This document shows, one piece after another, positions 1-12,698 of a DNA stretch of 64,000 bases. The notes under the pieces were generated by a model. It was given only the letters and a program-made list of their open reading frames with translations. It had not been told where the DNA came from and ran no database searches. Positions within the stretch are counted from its first letter, which is position 1. Every line of letters begins with the position of its first letter. Position numbers and translations under genes: made by a program. Origin of the DNA: Macrocybe gigantea (taxonomy: Eukaryota > Basidiomycota > Agaricomycetes > Agaricales > Callistosporiaceae); the NCBI GenBank assembly GCA_011319805.1, contig SJRY01000294.1:124001-188000 (forward strand). Direction: 5' to 3'.

Positions 1-247
1 ATGGTGCACTAATGATGACGGACTTCAACGAGCACCAGTTGAGGGCATCAAACCTTCAATTTGCCGCTCACGTCTCCATATGCAGGATAGTATGCAGAAA
101 CAAGGGCGGAATCTTCTCTGTTTCACCCTTCATCTTGGGCTGGCTTTGTCAAAAGGCACACTGTCATCGACGTCACGACGTATGATAATTTTAGTATGAA
201 TGTGGACCATGAAGTGATACAAGCCGTTCACGATTCCTCGTGTCAAA

Positions 248-1710
248 TCATGGGGCGATCTGGAAGGCCAGCCTCAACGCATTCGCCCATGCCGCATACA
301 CAGACTCGCCGCGTGAAACGGCGGCCTGTTCGATGTGTATAAAAGCACCGGTGGCCAAGTCGGGAGCTGAGCCGTCGTGCAGACTGTCGACTCGGGCACA
401 CCATTCAGCATTCTGCCTACAATGTTCTTTGTAGCCCTGAGCTTGCACGAGCTGTCCGAAGGAAGCGATACGTTCCACTGAGGAAATATGTTATGCAAGT
501 GCGTCTTGAGTCGCTTGATGGCCGGTCAACACCATTGGTATACCATAGAGCGTCTTCTGAGGTGTTGGTTCGAGGTATGAAGTATATGGACCGTCATCGT
601 CATGTAATACTCACCTATGCCGCTTGACATGAATATCTGATCATATCTGCAGGTCGAGGCACCCTTGCCATGCAGCTGGATAAATGCGCATGTTTCACCG
701 GGACATCCGCCGTTAGCATTTTGCCACGCCATGGTAGCCTTACTAGCATCGAAGAACGGTTGAGACTGCATAAGGGCCGCGCTTCAGCATTTTGAGCTCA
801 AAGGTCGGTGTGCAATACATCACCTTGTCATGCGCCGGGTCCGTCTTATAGTACACTGCATTACCCCGAACGCAATCCGTGGACGCTTTGTACGCCAACC
901 GACTGCGACCAGCAATCAAAAGACTTTTCGCATTCATGGATTTGAACAACGCGGTCGCCTGCTCGGGAGTGTGCAAGTCGTAAGCAGGATGGGGCGCCGA
1001 GAAATGGAGATGCCGTGAGGCCCATGTGCGCGAAGCTGGCACGACGAACGTCCCCCATCCCTTGGCAAAATAACCGCCCAGCGACCGTGTCTCCGACAGA
1101 ACGCAGTAAGACGTTCGTCGCTTTCCGTGAACAGCGACACGGCATAGCTCTCGTCCAGAGATGGCGGAAGAGAGACCGACAAGCAGTCGCAATCGCTCTC
1201 GACTTGCAGCAAGGCAGAGATAGTCTCTGACCATGCGGCACGTTGCTCCAGCGTGGGCTGAGCATCGTCGTATGTGGATTTGCTGTAATACCCCTCTGGC
1301 ACGGTGTACTGATCAAGGCATAGGACGAGTTGGCGAAGCGTCTTGACTGAACCGTGATTCAGACAAAGCGCTCCTCCATAGGCTGGGAATCCTAACCAGT
1401 ATTGAACGAGATTGAGAAAATAAATCAGAAAGGAATATAGAAACATTGCGTACTGGTGGTTCCTTGTGATTCGTTGCTCTGCATATAAATTGCAACCTGT
1501 GAACATCAGTGAAAGGAAATGCAGCTGCAAGTTCCGGAGCCTTGAGTTGGAGGCGAGGTTGCCTTGCGGCCTTGCATGAGGCAGATACAAAGTGTCAAAC
1601 ATATATAGCGCTCGCTGAAAATGGTCAAATCTATCGTGAGGTGTTGTCCACCCCATGGCGGTCTGTTGAATTGGAAGCTGGGAAGAATACGAGTGAGCAG
1701 TCATGCACAC
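248..1710 (-). CDS. Conserved basidiomycete protein of unknown function, frame-broken
   Basis: I do not recognise a named family. The reading is coherent across frames: a hydrophobic N-terminal part (LYSFLIYFLNLVQYWLGFPA) then PEGYYSKSTYDDAQPT, a middle block with AKGWGTFVVPA and SAPHPAYDL, the motif WQNANGGCPGETCAFIQLHG, and a C-terminal block FPQWNVSLPSDSSC ending near FIHIEQAAVSRGESVYAAW. Two normal introns fit at 766..823 and 557..614. The frame jumps near 1110, 515 and 355; at each, one added G or C restores the next block, so these may be assembly drops and not decay. The start at 1710 is the first Met of the open frame and is uncertain. It is probably membrane-attached or secreted, given the hydrophobic stretch. 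No substrate or pathway can be read from the sequence. Confidence 0.5.
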
Positions 1711-2076
1711 CAGTCACCGAATCGAATGTATGTATGTATAATTGAATGATTAGCCTTATTATGACCTGGAATATAAGTCAGATAAGAAACTCTGGTATTT
1801 ATGTCGGGAGAGCAGAGAAAGAATGATCGGTGAATGAGAAGAGGCAGGATCGTGAATATGTACCATGGATGTGGAGCAAAACCAGAGAAAATGCCCTGAA
1901 ACAGCGATATGGATATCAAACAGAGAGAAAAAAAAGTAAAACCGACGCAAGACTTTTCGGGATCCAAACGACAGGAAAGGGAAAGAAGATAAAGACAGCA
2001 GAAACATAGAATACCGGTAAAGAAACGAAGCCATCCCTTGAAAGAGCAAAAACGGAAATGAGAAAACTTTAACCAA

Positions 2077-5000
2077 TCAAAACACACCACCGTCCCAACT
2101 AGCTCTCTTCCTCTTGTTGTCGCTTCTCAGCATCAGATCCTGAGGGCAGACCGCGCTCTGGCCGCGCTGATGATGATGTGCACTACTAGAGCTAGCGTTT
2201 CTCGATGCCGAAGCCGCATCGACAACGTGACGCCCATGCTCATCTTGCCGTCCCCCATATGCACGTCGATGTTTGCGGAAGCAGTCGCTGATGACGTTGC
2301 CGATGGTGGTACAACTGCCGCCGTCGCGCCGGGCTGGTTCTGAGAAACGGTCTGGGGTACGAGCTGTCTTAGCGACGCTGGGATGCTAGAGGTCTTCATC
2401 ATCGGCATGGACGAGGTCGAGGTCGCGTCGTGGTTGGTAGCCGCAGCGAGAGTAGCATGCATGAAAGGCTGAGCCAGGTCCAAGGCCTGAGCCTGGCCCT
2501 GTCGCATGACATTTTGCACATTGTCGCCCAAATCACCCATACCACTGAGACCCACCATGCCTCCCAAACCACCGGCAGCGCCGTAATAATGCAGATCGAG
2601 GAAAGGAAGGTTGATATCCGAGTTGTTGACGGACATCCGCCAAGGATCCTGAGATACCGAGGACAATAGCACATGGGAAGGAAACAAGGATGACGCGCTG
2701 TGGTGTGGATGCTGGTGCTGGTGCTGCTGGTGCTGCGGCGGCGGAGGTCTACTGGGAGATTGCATGGATAGACTCTTCTGCATGATCTGAGCGCCCGCTG
2801 CAACGTCCTGCGTCGACGTCGACTGTCGATGCAGATGTGAGCGATGCTGCGGTGTTTGCGCTCGCACCTGCACCTGCCGCTGTCCCTCCGACTCATGCTC
2901 AAAGAAGATCTCCGGCGTCGCCGAATCAGACGTCTCCATCGCCGTTGTCTGGACGCCCTGCGACGTCCGCCCTGGCTGCAGCGGCAGCGACTGTGAGGAT
3001 CCCGAACGCGCCTCTGAAGGCGGGACAGATATTGACCTGCCGTGTGCCGAGTGGTAATGATGGTGGGACGTCGATCCTGACGGCCGTCTGGCGGACCTGG
3101 GGCGCATCAGTGGTGTGCCTGGAGGCGTTGAATGCAGGTCTGTGGAAGAAAGATCTACGAGGTCGTCTAAGCTGAACCTGTTCTGGCTCATCAACGACGC
3201 CGAGGACTCGCGCGACTCGTCCTTCGGCGGTGCTCCGATACTGAGATTGAGGTCAGTGGGAACATCATCCTCCATGCGTTCTGCGTGTCAGTCTGATCAT
3301 CCAGCGTGATCCCGGTGAGCTCGATCTCGTCGATACCCGACAACTGCAGGCCCACTCCCGACAACCCGAGCCCGGCACTTCCGAACCCATAATAATTCTG
3401 TTGCGGCTGATGCGTCCGCGCACCGAATATGAGGTCTCCTGCATAGTTGGAATGATGCGTGAAGCCTCTGAAACCGTTGGGCTGGAACAGCTCATCTGAA
3501 AAGGTCGAATGCGTCTCTCCGACACCCACTTCCGAAGAGAAATCGTGCCCAAGGGAGGTGGGAAGGAGATCATAGCGATCCAAGACGCCGTGATTGAGAT
3601 TATGGAACGAGAACGGCGAAGCGGGCGAAAGACCATCCGTCGCATCGACAAACGACGACGACGTGCTTCTGCTTCCAGAGTCGAGCCTCGGATTGGCAGA
3701 AAACCAATCCTGCATGCCCCACGCTGACTTGCCGATCATGCTGTTGTTATGCGCCATGGCTAGACCGAGGCTTTCCGTTCGCCGGCTGAAGGAAGGAGAT
3801 TGCGTTTGGCTCATGAGATAATCGGCGGAAAGATGCGACGATGTGGGCGAGGCTGCCGCAGTGGACCACGCATGCGCGGAATGAGTGGGGGTGTTGACCC
3901 CCGACGACCATGTCTGTGATGGACCGTCGAGATCGGTGTACGAAGTCTGAGATCCAGCCAAAAAGTCTGGGTTGTTCAACGACTCTGACAGTTGCTCAAT
4001 CGCAACGATGGCCATGTCGTTATCCTCGCCGTTCGTAGCCTGATCCACGCCGCTAAACGAATGTGACGTGGTTGCAGCGGGCGCGCTCTTTATGTTGGAC
4101 GATGACGTCGACACGTTGTCCACCAATATGGGCGTCCGAGGGGCCTTGAACACGAAATCACCATCGTCATCGCCAGAACTGTCCTCGTCTTCAGAACCAG
4201 CATGACTCTGGGGGACGCTCTTCGTCCCACCACGGAGCAGACCCTGATTCGAGTGCGCCCTTCGCCGACTCCGAACGGGACCCGTAGTCGACATGGACAA
4301 CTGATCGTCCGTCGCCGCGCGGAGGATAGGCTTAGCTGAGGTGCTGTCACCGTTCGCAGCTTTCTTCTTGGCTGTGCTGCGAGGTTTGTATCCAGCGGCC
4401 TTGTACAGGTCAGGATACGCGTTTCTGAACCTATCGCGCAGATCTGTCGAACGTCTGCCCTGCTCCTGGAATATGGGATCCTTGGCAATCGTCGCCCAGA
4501 CCGTGCCATGCTTCTCAAATCCGGCCTTTAGAGCCCTGTCCTCCTCTTCCGTAAACGGGCGGCGCTTCTTGCTACGCGTCTTCTCAAATAAGGACGTGCC
4601 ATCTGGCAACGTGGAGCGGACTTTGGTGGAGAGGTGTGTGCGTGCATTAGGGTAGTGTTGCTTGTACGCGTCTGGAAAATAAGTACGAAACCTAGACGAG
4701 AGTAACTTTTGTCAGACTGAATTCTGCCCAAGATCACTAGTGACGCGACGTGCCTGTCCTTTAAATCTACTGGTGAACGATTATCAAACTGTAACTCGGG
4801 GTCACTAAGAATGGCCTTCCAATTTCCAACGCCGTGCTAAAACGACGAACGAGTCAAGGCGTCAGGTCGACCATCCGTCCCTTCCATACAGCATTTTGAC
4901 TCACTTTATTGCAACCAGCGACTAACATCTCGGTCTCTTCCAACGTCCACTTCTTCCTCTGCTTCTTTTCCTGGACGACTTCATCCTCCGGGGAAGCAGC

Positions 5001-5407
5001 AATCTTCCTCATTTTGCCCCTCTTCTCAGGCATGGGCGAGTCCAGGACGACGCCGGCGCGTTGGCAGCAGCTGCCGTCGCCCCGGCAGTCGCAGAAGGAT
5101 TGGTCTCTGGGACGTGCGAGTCCAGCTTCGTATCGTCCCTGAAGCCCCATGGCTGGACCAGTCTCGGGGAGGCAGGATGGCCGAGCGAGACCCGTCGCTG
5201 CTTGAGCGCAGACGCAGCCGAGGATGAGGAACACGACGCTGTGGAGGAGAGACTGACAGTACTGCCCGCGGAAGCGGTCGGGAAGGGCGCCTTGAAGGAG
5301 AAAGTGGACGAGGAGGGGATTTGAAGCTTGTGATCAGAGGAGGCGGATGCAGAGGGCGAAGGAGATAATGGTGTCGGTCGCAGGGCATGCGAAGCAGATA
5401 CGGACAT
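2077..5407 (-). CDS. Telobox double-Myb DNA-binding protein (Tay1/Teb1-like)
   Basis: Exons read as complement(join(2077..2166, 2232..3280, 3337..4691, 4754..4836, 4905..5407)). Two Myb repeats sit early in the protein: RKKWTLEETEMLVAGCNK with HGVGNWKAIL and the telobox-type helix VDLKDRFRTYFPD, then RRPFTEEEDRALKAGFEKHG with STDLRDRFRNAYPDLY. This layout is that of Yarrowia/Ustilago Tay1 and fission yeast Teb1/Mug152, which bind TTAGGG-type telomeric or promoter repeats. The long rest is Ser/Pro/Gln/His-rich and disordered, ending in a basic tail NKRKRASWDGG. The Ser/Pro-rich N-terminus from 5407 joins the Myb frame only if one C was dropped near 5048; otherwise translation would start at 5033 (901 aa). 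The intron 4692..4753 has a GC donor. Expected site is the nucleus; whether it binds telomeres or promoters here is inference. Confidence 0.8.
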
Positions 5408-5991
5408 GCTGGCAGAGTCTTCTATCCTTCAATCAAAATGTGATTAATCTCGCGCGAGGAAAATGAAAGCTGGGGAAGAACGAGCAGCGATCTTGGGCGG
5501 TGCGGTCGGTTGGGTGAAATGAATCCGGGAGAGCACCTTCGTTTGGGGTCACGATGGGCTCGAGTCCTGCCTCTCGTGGCGAGAAGAAGTCAGCAGGAAG
5601 CAAGGTGATCGACGCAAGGCAAGCAGGAGGCGTGAATGATGGGAGGTTGAAAAGGTTCAGAATATGTGATTTCAAGACTTGAGCGCGCGCCTGCTGAAAC
5701 CAGTTTGTAGTTAGCGCCGTGCCGCGCAATGCGGCGTCCGGGGGTCTGTAAGAGACAGCAAGAAAACTAGGGCGAAGAAGTCCTGACGGACGCTTGCAAG
5801 GACGAGGTGGAAGTGGAAACACGACCAGGGCACGTTGTAGGGACGCCTTGTGGCAACTCAGCAGATGGTAACTGTACCACTTGCCTGTTTAGGCAACACA
5901 TGCATTCTTCATTTCCGTGGAACAAGACCTTGCAGAACGATAATCATGATGATTCCTCTACACATACAACACGACGACAAGAGAATGAACA
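5408..5991. other. Intergenic, no gene seen
   Basis: Lies between the 5' end of the Myb gene and the 3' end of RPN9, both on the - strand. It should hold the Myb promoter and the RPN9 3' UTR. The open frames here lack conserved features. Confidence 0.5.
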
Positions 5992-7534
5992 TCAAGCAGT
6001 CGCCAACACCTCGGGGGCAATCCGTTGTTCTACAGCATTCAGCTTGTGCAGCCAGTCGTCCAGCCTCTTCGCGAGACCTCCAATCTGTTCTCGGGATAGC
6101 ACGCGGGGCTGGACCCATGTAATTTGTGCTTTTTGGTCGACTTGGTCCAACGAACCACGGATGAGCTTCAGACTGCAAACGGAGAGGGCCAGTGTTAGCA
6201 GCAGGCAACGAACATGACGACAAGGACCGTTAACCTCAGAGCCTTCATAACCAGGTGCTCGACCTCATCGACCGGCAGTCTCGTTTCTTCGGCAATGGTC
6301 TGGAAACTCATCGTCCGGTTATCAGCGCTTCGCTTGAACACAGATTCTATTAACGCCATGAGGCAGATCTTCTGACGGAGGAACGCATAATTTTCTTGCA
6401 GGATGGGCTATCAATCAATTAGACGACGTAAGACGAAACGAGATCCAGTCCTCGAAACTGACCTCTTTCGGGAATAGCGGTGCGAGCGCCTCAAACTTTC
6501 CGATGCTGCCTTCGTTGAATGTGAGCAGGAGTTTCTTGAGCCATGAATGTGGAGTGTTGTCCAGAGCATCTAGTATAGGATGCACGAGCTAAGCTCAAAT
6601 GTCAAAAATTGTGCCCAAGGCATCAGATGGAGAGTGGTGGACTTGCCAGTTCACCAAAGTTGTATATCGTATCTCCAAGGAAGGCAGAAATGCTCAGATC
6701 ATGCGCACGCAACAATCGTTCGTCGGGCGACATGTCCTTGTCCACGTCCACACAAGCCAGGTACAGCAACGAATGTCTATAATACGGCGCATACTCCGCT
6801 TTCGCCTTGAAAACGCACCATCAAGACTCAGCGACAGAAACATGCACCGTCGGTCCCAAAAAATCGCACCTTGTAATAATCCGCCGCCACACCATAATAC
6901 GCAGCATTCACGCTGTTCTCTACGCCCTCCAGCGTGTCCAAGACCTTCCACGCGCTGTCCATGTCCGTCTTTGTTCCCTCCAGATCGCCGTACAGAAGCT
7001 TCGCATGAGCGATGCTGGCCAGTAGCAGAACATGCGCCTCCTTCGACTTGGCTGCATCTATCCGCGAAAGCAGCGACGTGAGGAACGACAAGTGCGTCTG
7101 TGGATCTGCGATGCATAGTGATCAAGCCCGCCATGTAGTCGCAGATAGAAAACAACTGACTGTCAATTTCCCTCGACACTTTGACACCGGTCTCGACCAA
7201 CCTCAACTGATTGATCCTACTCTCAAAGTCCCTCACGAATCTCTCAAACACATCGACGCGGTACGGCTTGGACAAAGGATCGTCGATGAACTCGTTCACT
7301 TTCAGCGTTAGTTGATGCCATAATCTAGGATAATGATGAATCGCGTCAGCACAGTTCGACAAGCCAAAATACGACAAAGGCAACGCACTTGCGCGTATGC
7401 AGCGTCCGGAACGATTCGAAATACGGATGCAGTTCTGGTGGTGTTCCCGAAAGCGCTGCTCCGATGAATTCGTCAAGGTTGAGCTTTGGCACCGACTGCT
7501 TCTGTGTGTCAACGGCCATTCCCGTGGACGCCAT
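5992..7534 (-). CDS. RPN9: 26S proteasome regulatory subunit Rpn9 (PSMD13)
   Basis: Seven exons, complement(join(5992..6172, 6235..6407, 6463..6588, 6647..6805, 6870..7105, 7161..7324, 7389..7534)), give 394 aa without any frame break, the usual length of Rpn9. Rpn9 is a PCI-domain subunit of the 19S lid that scaffolds the lid and contacts Rpn10. Family blocks seen: LWHQLTLKVNEFIDDP, SKEAHVLLLASIAHAKLLYG, NAAYYGVAADYYK, FGELLVHPILDAL, the PCI winged-helix part ADNRTMSFQTIAEETRLP with VEHLVMKALSLKLIRG, and the C-terminal helix VQPRVLSREQIGGLAKRL. The intron 6589..6646 starts with GCAAGT, a GC-AG intron. It is divergently paired with the gene at 7953. The clean seven-exon frame shows that parts of the assembly are accurate. 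Confidence 0.95.
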
Positions 7535-7952
7535 TATTGAGATCGTTTTCCAGGTTTTCGAGTCAGTACCTTACAGTTGCAGCGTCTCAAATCACCCAAG
7601 TTGGCGGCGACGCGTCGTCCTCATGTTGGTCTTGTTTAGATCGGAGGTTGTTATACAGCAGATGCAAGCAACGGAGATCCTTACGTAATCGCAGTATCTG
7701 CTTCCGTCTCGCCCCAACCGTTTCAGGAGAGGAGACAAAAACCATCTCAGTCTATGTGAAAACCTGCATAATGAATGGAACACCGATTTCCATAAGCCTT
7801 TCTTCTCCAGGACGTGTGAAGAGCCGATTTCGAAGAAGGCATCATTTTACATAATCACATGCTCTCACCCAAATGACTACTCCACGCGCTTTTAACACTC
7901 CTCGACCTGACTGGATCATGCCCTCCTCCTCTTTCTCCACAACCACTTTTCC

Positions 7953-9450
7953 ATGAGCGCCTCAACATCTGCATTAACAGCAAGCACCCGTCTTCGGCGT
8001 AGGATGCATTTTCTTAGCCGCTCCCATGCAAAAGACGCCACGCGTGCGTCTCCCTCCACGGGCACGGGTGTCAAGGATAAGCGCGGAAAAGACGAGGGCG
8101 AGGATTCCTCGGAAAGCGAGTATGAATCGGCCTCAGACGAGTCCGATGAGGCTGCTACCCGCAATCGAAAGTTAAGAGTCACAGACGATGAAGAAGAAGA
8201 ATATGCGAGTGACGACCCAGAGCTCGCGCCCAATCGTAGGCAATCACTGCCGAAACTCGACACGTCCGACCTACTCATCCATCCGGAACCTCCCATGTCT
8301 GACCCAATGTCGCCCAAGAGCCGTGCGTGGTACGAGTTCGATCTCGCCGTCGTCGTCGCGCTCGTCTCGCCTGTCGGAAATTGGCTCACTGGCGGTGACC
8401 ACATCAAGAATCTCTTGCTCGTCGTGTTCCTCATTCTGTACCTGCATCAAATTATCGAAGGTTCGTTTCTTCTCCCGCGATATCTAAGACTCCACTAGAT
8501 GCCCCCTGACCGACGTCATAACCTCAGTCCCATGGTCATTATACAAAAAATCCCGTCCCCGGCGCCGCGCGCCCCAGATCCCCGCCAAGGACGCTGAAGA
8601 GCGTTATAAACAGCTTGCTACTTCCGAGCTCCGCCTTCTCGAGATGTTCTTCCTCGCATTGACCGCCCTGTCTCCTTTTCTCGGGGCTGTCTTTCTCCAG
8701 TACGCTACCAAAGCCCTTGTCGGGCCCGAATCCGTGTCTTGGTTCAGCACCTCCTTGTTCGTCCTGGCGACGGGCATGCGCCCGTGGGCGCACCTCATCG
8801 AGCGGCTGAGCCAGCGGACGACAGATTTGCATGACGTCATCCACTACCCCTCCCCCGGACTCTCTGTCGACGACGCCCGACGCCATATGCATGACCTGGC
8901 GAAGCGGCTGGAGATCTTGGAGGCATCGCTGGAGCGGACCAACACAAAGATCTCGGACGCGAAAGAGGAGGTTCTCGAATATGTCGACGATACCGTTGAT
9001 GCTGTGGAGAAGCATGTCAGACGAAACGAGAGGAAGTGCGCAAAGTATGATGTGCGCGTCCGGGACATTGAACAAGTCGTAGTTGCTCTGCAGGACGTCG
9101 AAAGCGACAAACGACCCCCGCCCCGGCCTTATTCCGTGCTATCATACGTCGTTCCTGGCGGCTGGGGGTTAACCTCCTTCCTTCCGGCATGGCTTCCAAG
9201 CTCACCACCCTCATCCAGTCTCAGTCCGTCGTCATCGTATTCGTCTTCTGCGTCAACAAGGCATTATATGCATTCTCCTCGATCAATTACCTCCTCCGTC
9301 TCTGTCTTGGAACCTATACCAGAGGAAGATACCAAGTATCCTGTGCTAGCAAAACCATCTGGCCTTGCATCTGTCTTGCTCTGTCGTGTGGGGTACGTCG
9401 TGACGATGCCCCTGCGCGCTGTGCTTCGCATGATCACCAGGACGTACTGA
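7953..9450 (+). CDS. Two-TM coiled-coil protein, conserved hypothetical
   Basis: Two exons (7953..8460, 8528..9450) encode 476 aa with an intact frame. The N-terminal third is charged and acidic (DEGEDSSESEYESASDESD). A hydrophobic segment VVALVSPVGNWL followed by LLLVVFLILYLHQIIE forms the first membrane region; a second is MFFLALTALSPFLGAVFLQYA plus the next stretch. After this comes a long heptad-like helix (ARRHMHDLAKRLEILEASLER and onward) that looks like a coiled coil, a Ser/Pro-rich linker, and a hydrophobic C-terminus. Possible role: an organelle membrane or tethering protein, but nothing in the sequence proves it. An upstream ATG at 7873 is in another frame and stops early, so the start at 7953 is preferred. 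Confidence 0.75.
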
Positions 9451-9867
9451 TGTCTGTTTCTTGCCTGTCTGTCCTCGCTCTCGCTCCTTTGTGACAAATC
9501 GCACCGCTGTACTGTTTTATAATAATGCTGCGCTCGTATCGATATCTTGCTCCGCAACTCGTGTACTTTCAATGTGCCATACCATACATTATTGTATCGC
9601 TTTGTCATTCTTACGCTCCGCAATCCGTCGTTGGCTCATCGTTCGTTTCCATTTCGGACAAGTCAGTCCTGTTGACCTTGTAATCAATCAATCAATGTCA
9701 CCATTTCACATCATTCATAATTGGGATGTAATTTCGACAATACAGACGATAGAACGACAAGAGTCTAGAAGAGCAGAGAAATACCGAGGAAGTCCGAAAG
9801 GGAAGCAGTGTTCACGACGCCTCCGCTAGTCAATAGGAGTACCTTGATACTTTCACGAATCGCAACA

Positions 9868-10474
9868 TTAGAACGGGAAGATGTAACCCGCAATGCCTTC
9901 GTTGTTGTATCCCAGGTTGTTGATAGCATTGTTCCGCTCGGCCAACGAGGTGGTGTAGAAGTGGTCGATGCCAGTGGGACTGAACAGGCGGTAGAACGGC
10001 ACGCCGCCGCAAGATGGGTTGGGGTAGATCCAGCCCGCGATGCCCTCGTTGTTGTAGCCCAAGTTGCGAATGGCGTTGTTGCGCTCGGCGAGGTTGGTCG
10101 TGTAGAAGTGGTCCGTGCCGCTCGGGCTGAAGAGACGGTAGAAAGGCACGGTGCCCCTCTGACGCGTGGGGAAGATGTACCCGCCGTGCCCTCGTTGTTG
10201 TATCCCAGGTTCTGGACCGCGTTGTTGCGCTCGGCGGCGTTCCTCGTGTAGAAGTGGTCGATGACGCTAGGGTTGAACGTGCGGAAGAAGGGCACGACGC
10301 GCCTGGGGTCGGCACATCGCGGACGGGGCTGCATGTGTTAGTCCGACATCAGAACTCCAGCGAGCGAGGTGACAGGCGAGCTAGCATCCTCACCTGCTGG
10401 GGCTCTGCTGGAGCGCAGGAGACGCCTGTGGCAAAGACGCAAAGAGCAGACAAGGCAAAGAGGGAGAACTTCAT
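9868..10474 (-). CDS. Small secreted DUF5648-repeat protein
   Basis: Exon 1 (10394..10474) encodes a clear signal peptide, MKFSLFALSALCVFATGVSC. Exon 2 starts at 10328 and carries three copies of a repeat of about 45 residues: (V/T)PF(Y/F)R.F.P...DHFYT, then (N/A)ERNNA, NLGYNNEG.AG and YIFP or WIYP. This is the DUF5648 repeat found in secreted bacterial and fungal proteins; its function is unknown. The intron 10329..10393 is normal. Between repeats 1 and 2 (about 10175) the frame shifts; one extra G in the GGG run restores repeat end YIFP and the following repeat, so this is probably an assembly drop. A TATA box lies about 60 bp upstream, which fits a well-expressed extracellular protein. Confidence 0.8.
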
Positions 10475-10532
10475 AGTGTACGCTGTGGTCGACGAAAAGA
10501 GACCGTGTACATTCCAGTGAAGAGTTGCAGTC

Positions 10533-10540
10533 CTTTATAT
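10533..10540 (-). promoter_or_regulatory. TATA box of the DUF5648 gene
   Basis: ATATAAAG on the - strand about 60 bp before the ATG at 10474, a fitting place for a fungal core promoter. Confidence 0.5.
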
Positions 10541-11434
10541 CCTCGAAGAAAACAGGGTGATTAGGCTTCGTTACGGATCATGCTCAAGACATGGCATCAT
10601 AAGTTTTGCCATATTGCGCAAGCCTTGGAGGTGGAAGGAAGAGATATGATCCTCTTCACGGCGTAATGGAACCGTTCGTCAACGCGGGTGCCACATAGCT
10701 CAGTTCAGTCCAAATAGCCTTTGAAGCAAGACCAGAAATCGGCTATAACACCAGAGAGACGACTTGGTTGGCAAAAGGGGTCCGGTGCGCGTATTGTTCA
10801 TTCAATGGCGCACTAGATGGCGTCGTTAATGGACATTTGCGATGAAGTGGCATTAGCATCTAAAAGGTACCATGCTTTGAATCATGGGTGACCCGGATGT
10901 TCCAAGGATGTTTCTTCATCGCGTCGGGGAGGTCGCTAATACCATATATGACGCAGAGGATGAGAAGTGAACCAGCGGTCCTTCATATCAATGTGATTAG
11001 CCGCCCCGCACCGATCCGGAGGAGAGAGTAAAATGCCAACGAAGTGCGACAGAGTTGAGAGCCAAGAGAACGACATCATGTCGGTGTTCGTCATGTCACG
11101 TGGTAGTTGGAGGGGTTGCTTGTCCGCCCGCCACTCCGCCGCTTCGCGTCATGGGTGCCTTAGACCGAAATCAACGTCTTATCCAAATGCTTGCCTCCTA
11201 TTATGTCTGGAATTCCTCGCGCTCAGATGATACGTAGCATCTCGGAGCCGCCAGTTTCACTGATCGATGGCCTTCAAGCGCCACAACGGAGTGGTTCGAA
11301 TAAGAAAGAAAAAATACGTCAAGCTAACCCGCTAACCCCCAAAAATATGATCACGAATATTTAGTACTCGTGAGCATAACGAAGCTTTTTGGTTTGCAAG
11401 TTAAATTGGAATCCACATTCTTTCAGAACTGGAG
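10541..11434. other. Intergenic, no gene seen
   Basis: No frame here has codon content, splice structure or motifs that I can support. Confidence 0.5.
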
Positions 11435-12698
11435 TCAGACGATTGCGTCTGATGTGGTGTTGAAGTAAAGTGAGCTTGTCATTTGCGTCAGCGCTCGATC
11501 CTTGTCCCATTCGTCCCCATCTTTCCAATGGCCTGCACACGAGGACCGTACCGTCCGAAGCCGGGCCGCCAAAAAAAACAATAGATGAGACATGACGCCA
11601 AACTCACTAGTAACCTTGCCCCTAGACAAGTCATCCATCATCCTCTTGAAGCCATTCTCAATAGTCTCCATCGTCGCCGAGGCGACCCTGTGCTTCACGA
11701 AAGCCGTGAACAGTCTGGGAGACGAGTGGCTGCGGGCTTTTACACTATAACAAACTGGTCGGCCTGGCTTCGCTGCCGCCGGGGTGAGCATCGGATCGGG
11801 ATGGAAGGCGTCATCGGTTCCTGAGCTTAAGCTTATTAGATGAGACGCCTCCATCCTTATTCCATAATGAAATACCTTTAGTCCATTTAATAAGTGCAGC
11901 AAAGTCCAGGCATATGCCCAACCCCAACTCCAAATTGTCAACCATGTGCACTCAGCTGCGGTAAACTTTCGTAGGTCCGTTGCCCTGTTACAATGTCGAC
12001 CAAAGCCTCTCTCATCCACTCCTGCGTTCTCCATTTCCTGTATCTCCTTCCCCGAAAGTGGCTCATCATTGGACGGGAGCTCCATGTAATCCCCTTCATA
12101 GGACATATCGAACAGCGAATACCCAATTACACCAGCCAACTGGCCAAATATGTTCATGCGGAGGCGACTCCCACGCTTCGCCCTAGTCGCAAGACGCACG
12201 AAAGTGATACATGCGTTCGAAAGGGGTACCGTCCAAACGGTGCACGGTAGGTTAGTGTCAGATCGTGACAGTGGCACAAGCTCGTCGCGGTTGATTCCAA
12301 TCCATGAAAGTGGCAAAACCACAAGCCTTCGAGGCCGGAAGTAGTTGGCTTGTTTGCCATTGGGTTCCTCAATAACGTAGCGCAGGCCAAGGCCAGAAAA
12401 CTCGGACGTATATGCTGGAGGTAATCGTTTCTCATCGGCAGGGTAAAGGCTCAACTCTGCAGCGATATCGCGGACCCGTTGTAGCTGCTCGTCTGGCGTG
12501 ACAAAGAATAGGTCCTACCTAGTAATTAGCCCGCTGTGCGCTGTCGCCATGTATGCTCACTCACCCCATGTGGCACGAGGGGATAGCCAAGGCGTTGTAG
12601 CAGGCTAATCTCCACTCGATCAGAAGAATGTCGGAGGCCTCGAAACGTCTCAAGAGTTCGAGGATACGAGGCGGAAAGGTACCCTTGAGCGCCTCCAT
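11435..12698 (-). CDS. Conserved hypothetical gene, frame-broken
   Basis: I do not recognise the family. Exon 1 begins at 12698 (MEALKGTFPPRILELLRRFE, then IEWRLACYNALAIPSCHMG). After an intron of about 50 bp the frame continues with DLFFVTPDEQLQRVRDIAAE, SEFSGLGLRYVIEEP, FRPRRLVVLPLSWIGI, TVWTVPLSNACITFVRLATR and LFDMSYEGDYMELPSNDEPL. The intron only joins in frame if the GGG at the donor had one more G. A second frame change near 12020 moves into REALVDIVTGQRTYESLPQL, then the first frame resumes. The C-terminal part (11435..11930) contains MDDLSRGKVTSEFGVMSHLL and may include further introns. The changes near 12020 are not explained by a single dropped base, so real decay is possible. Confidence 0.4.

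Noticed and set aside
1700..2090. Phe/Leu-rich open frames on the - strand that resemble membrane segments
   Set aside because: They lie in a purine/AT-rich 3' flank and overlap the last exon of the telobox gene; composition explains the hydrophobicity.
5433..5822. 129-codon - strand frame upstream of the telobox gene
   Set aside because: No recognisable domain or splice link to the gene; probably 5' UTR sequence.
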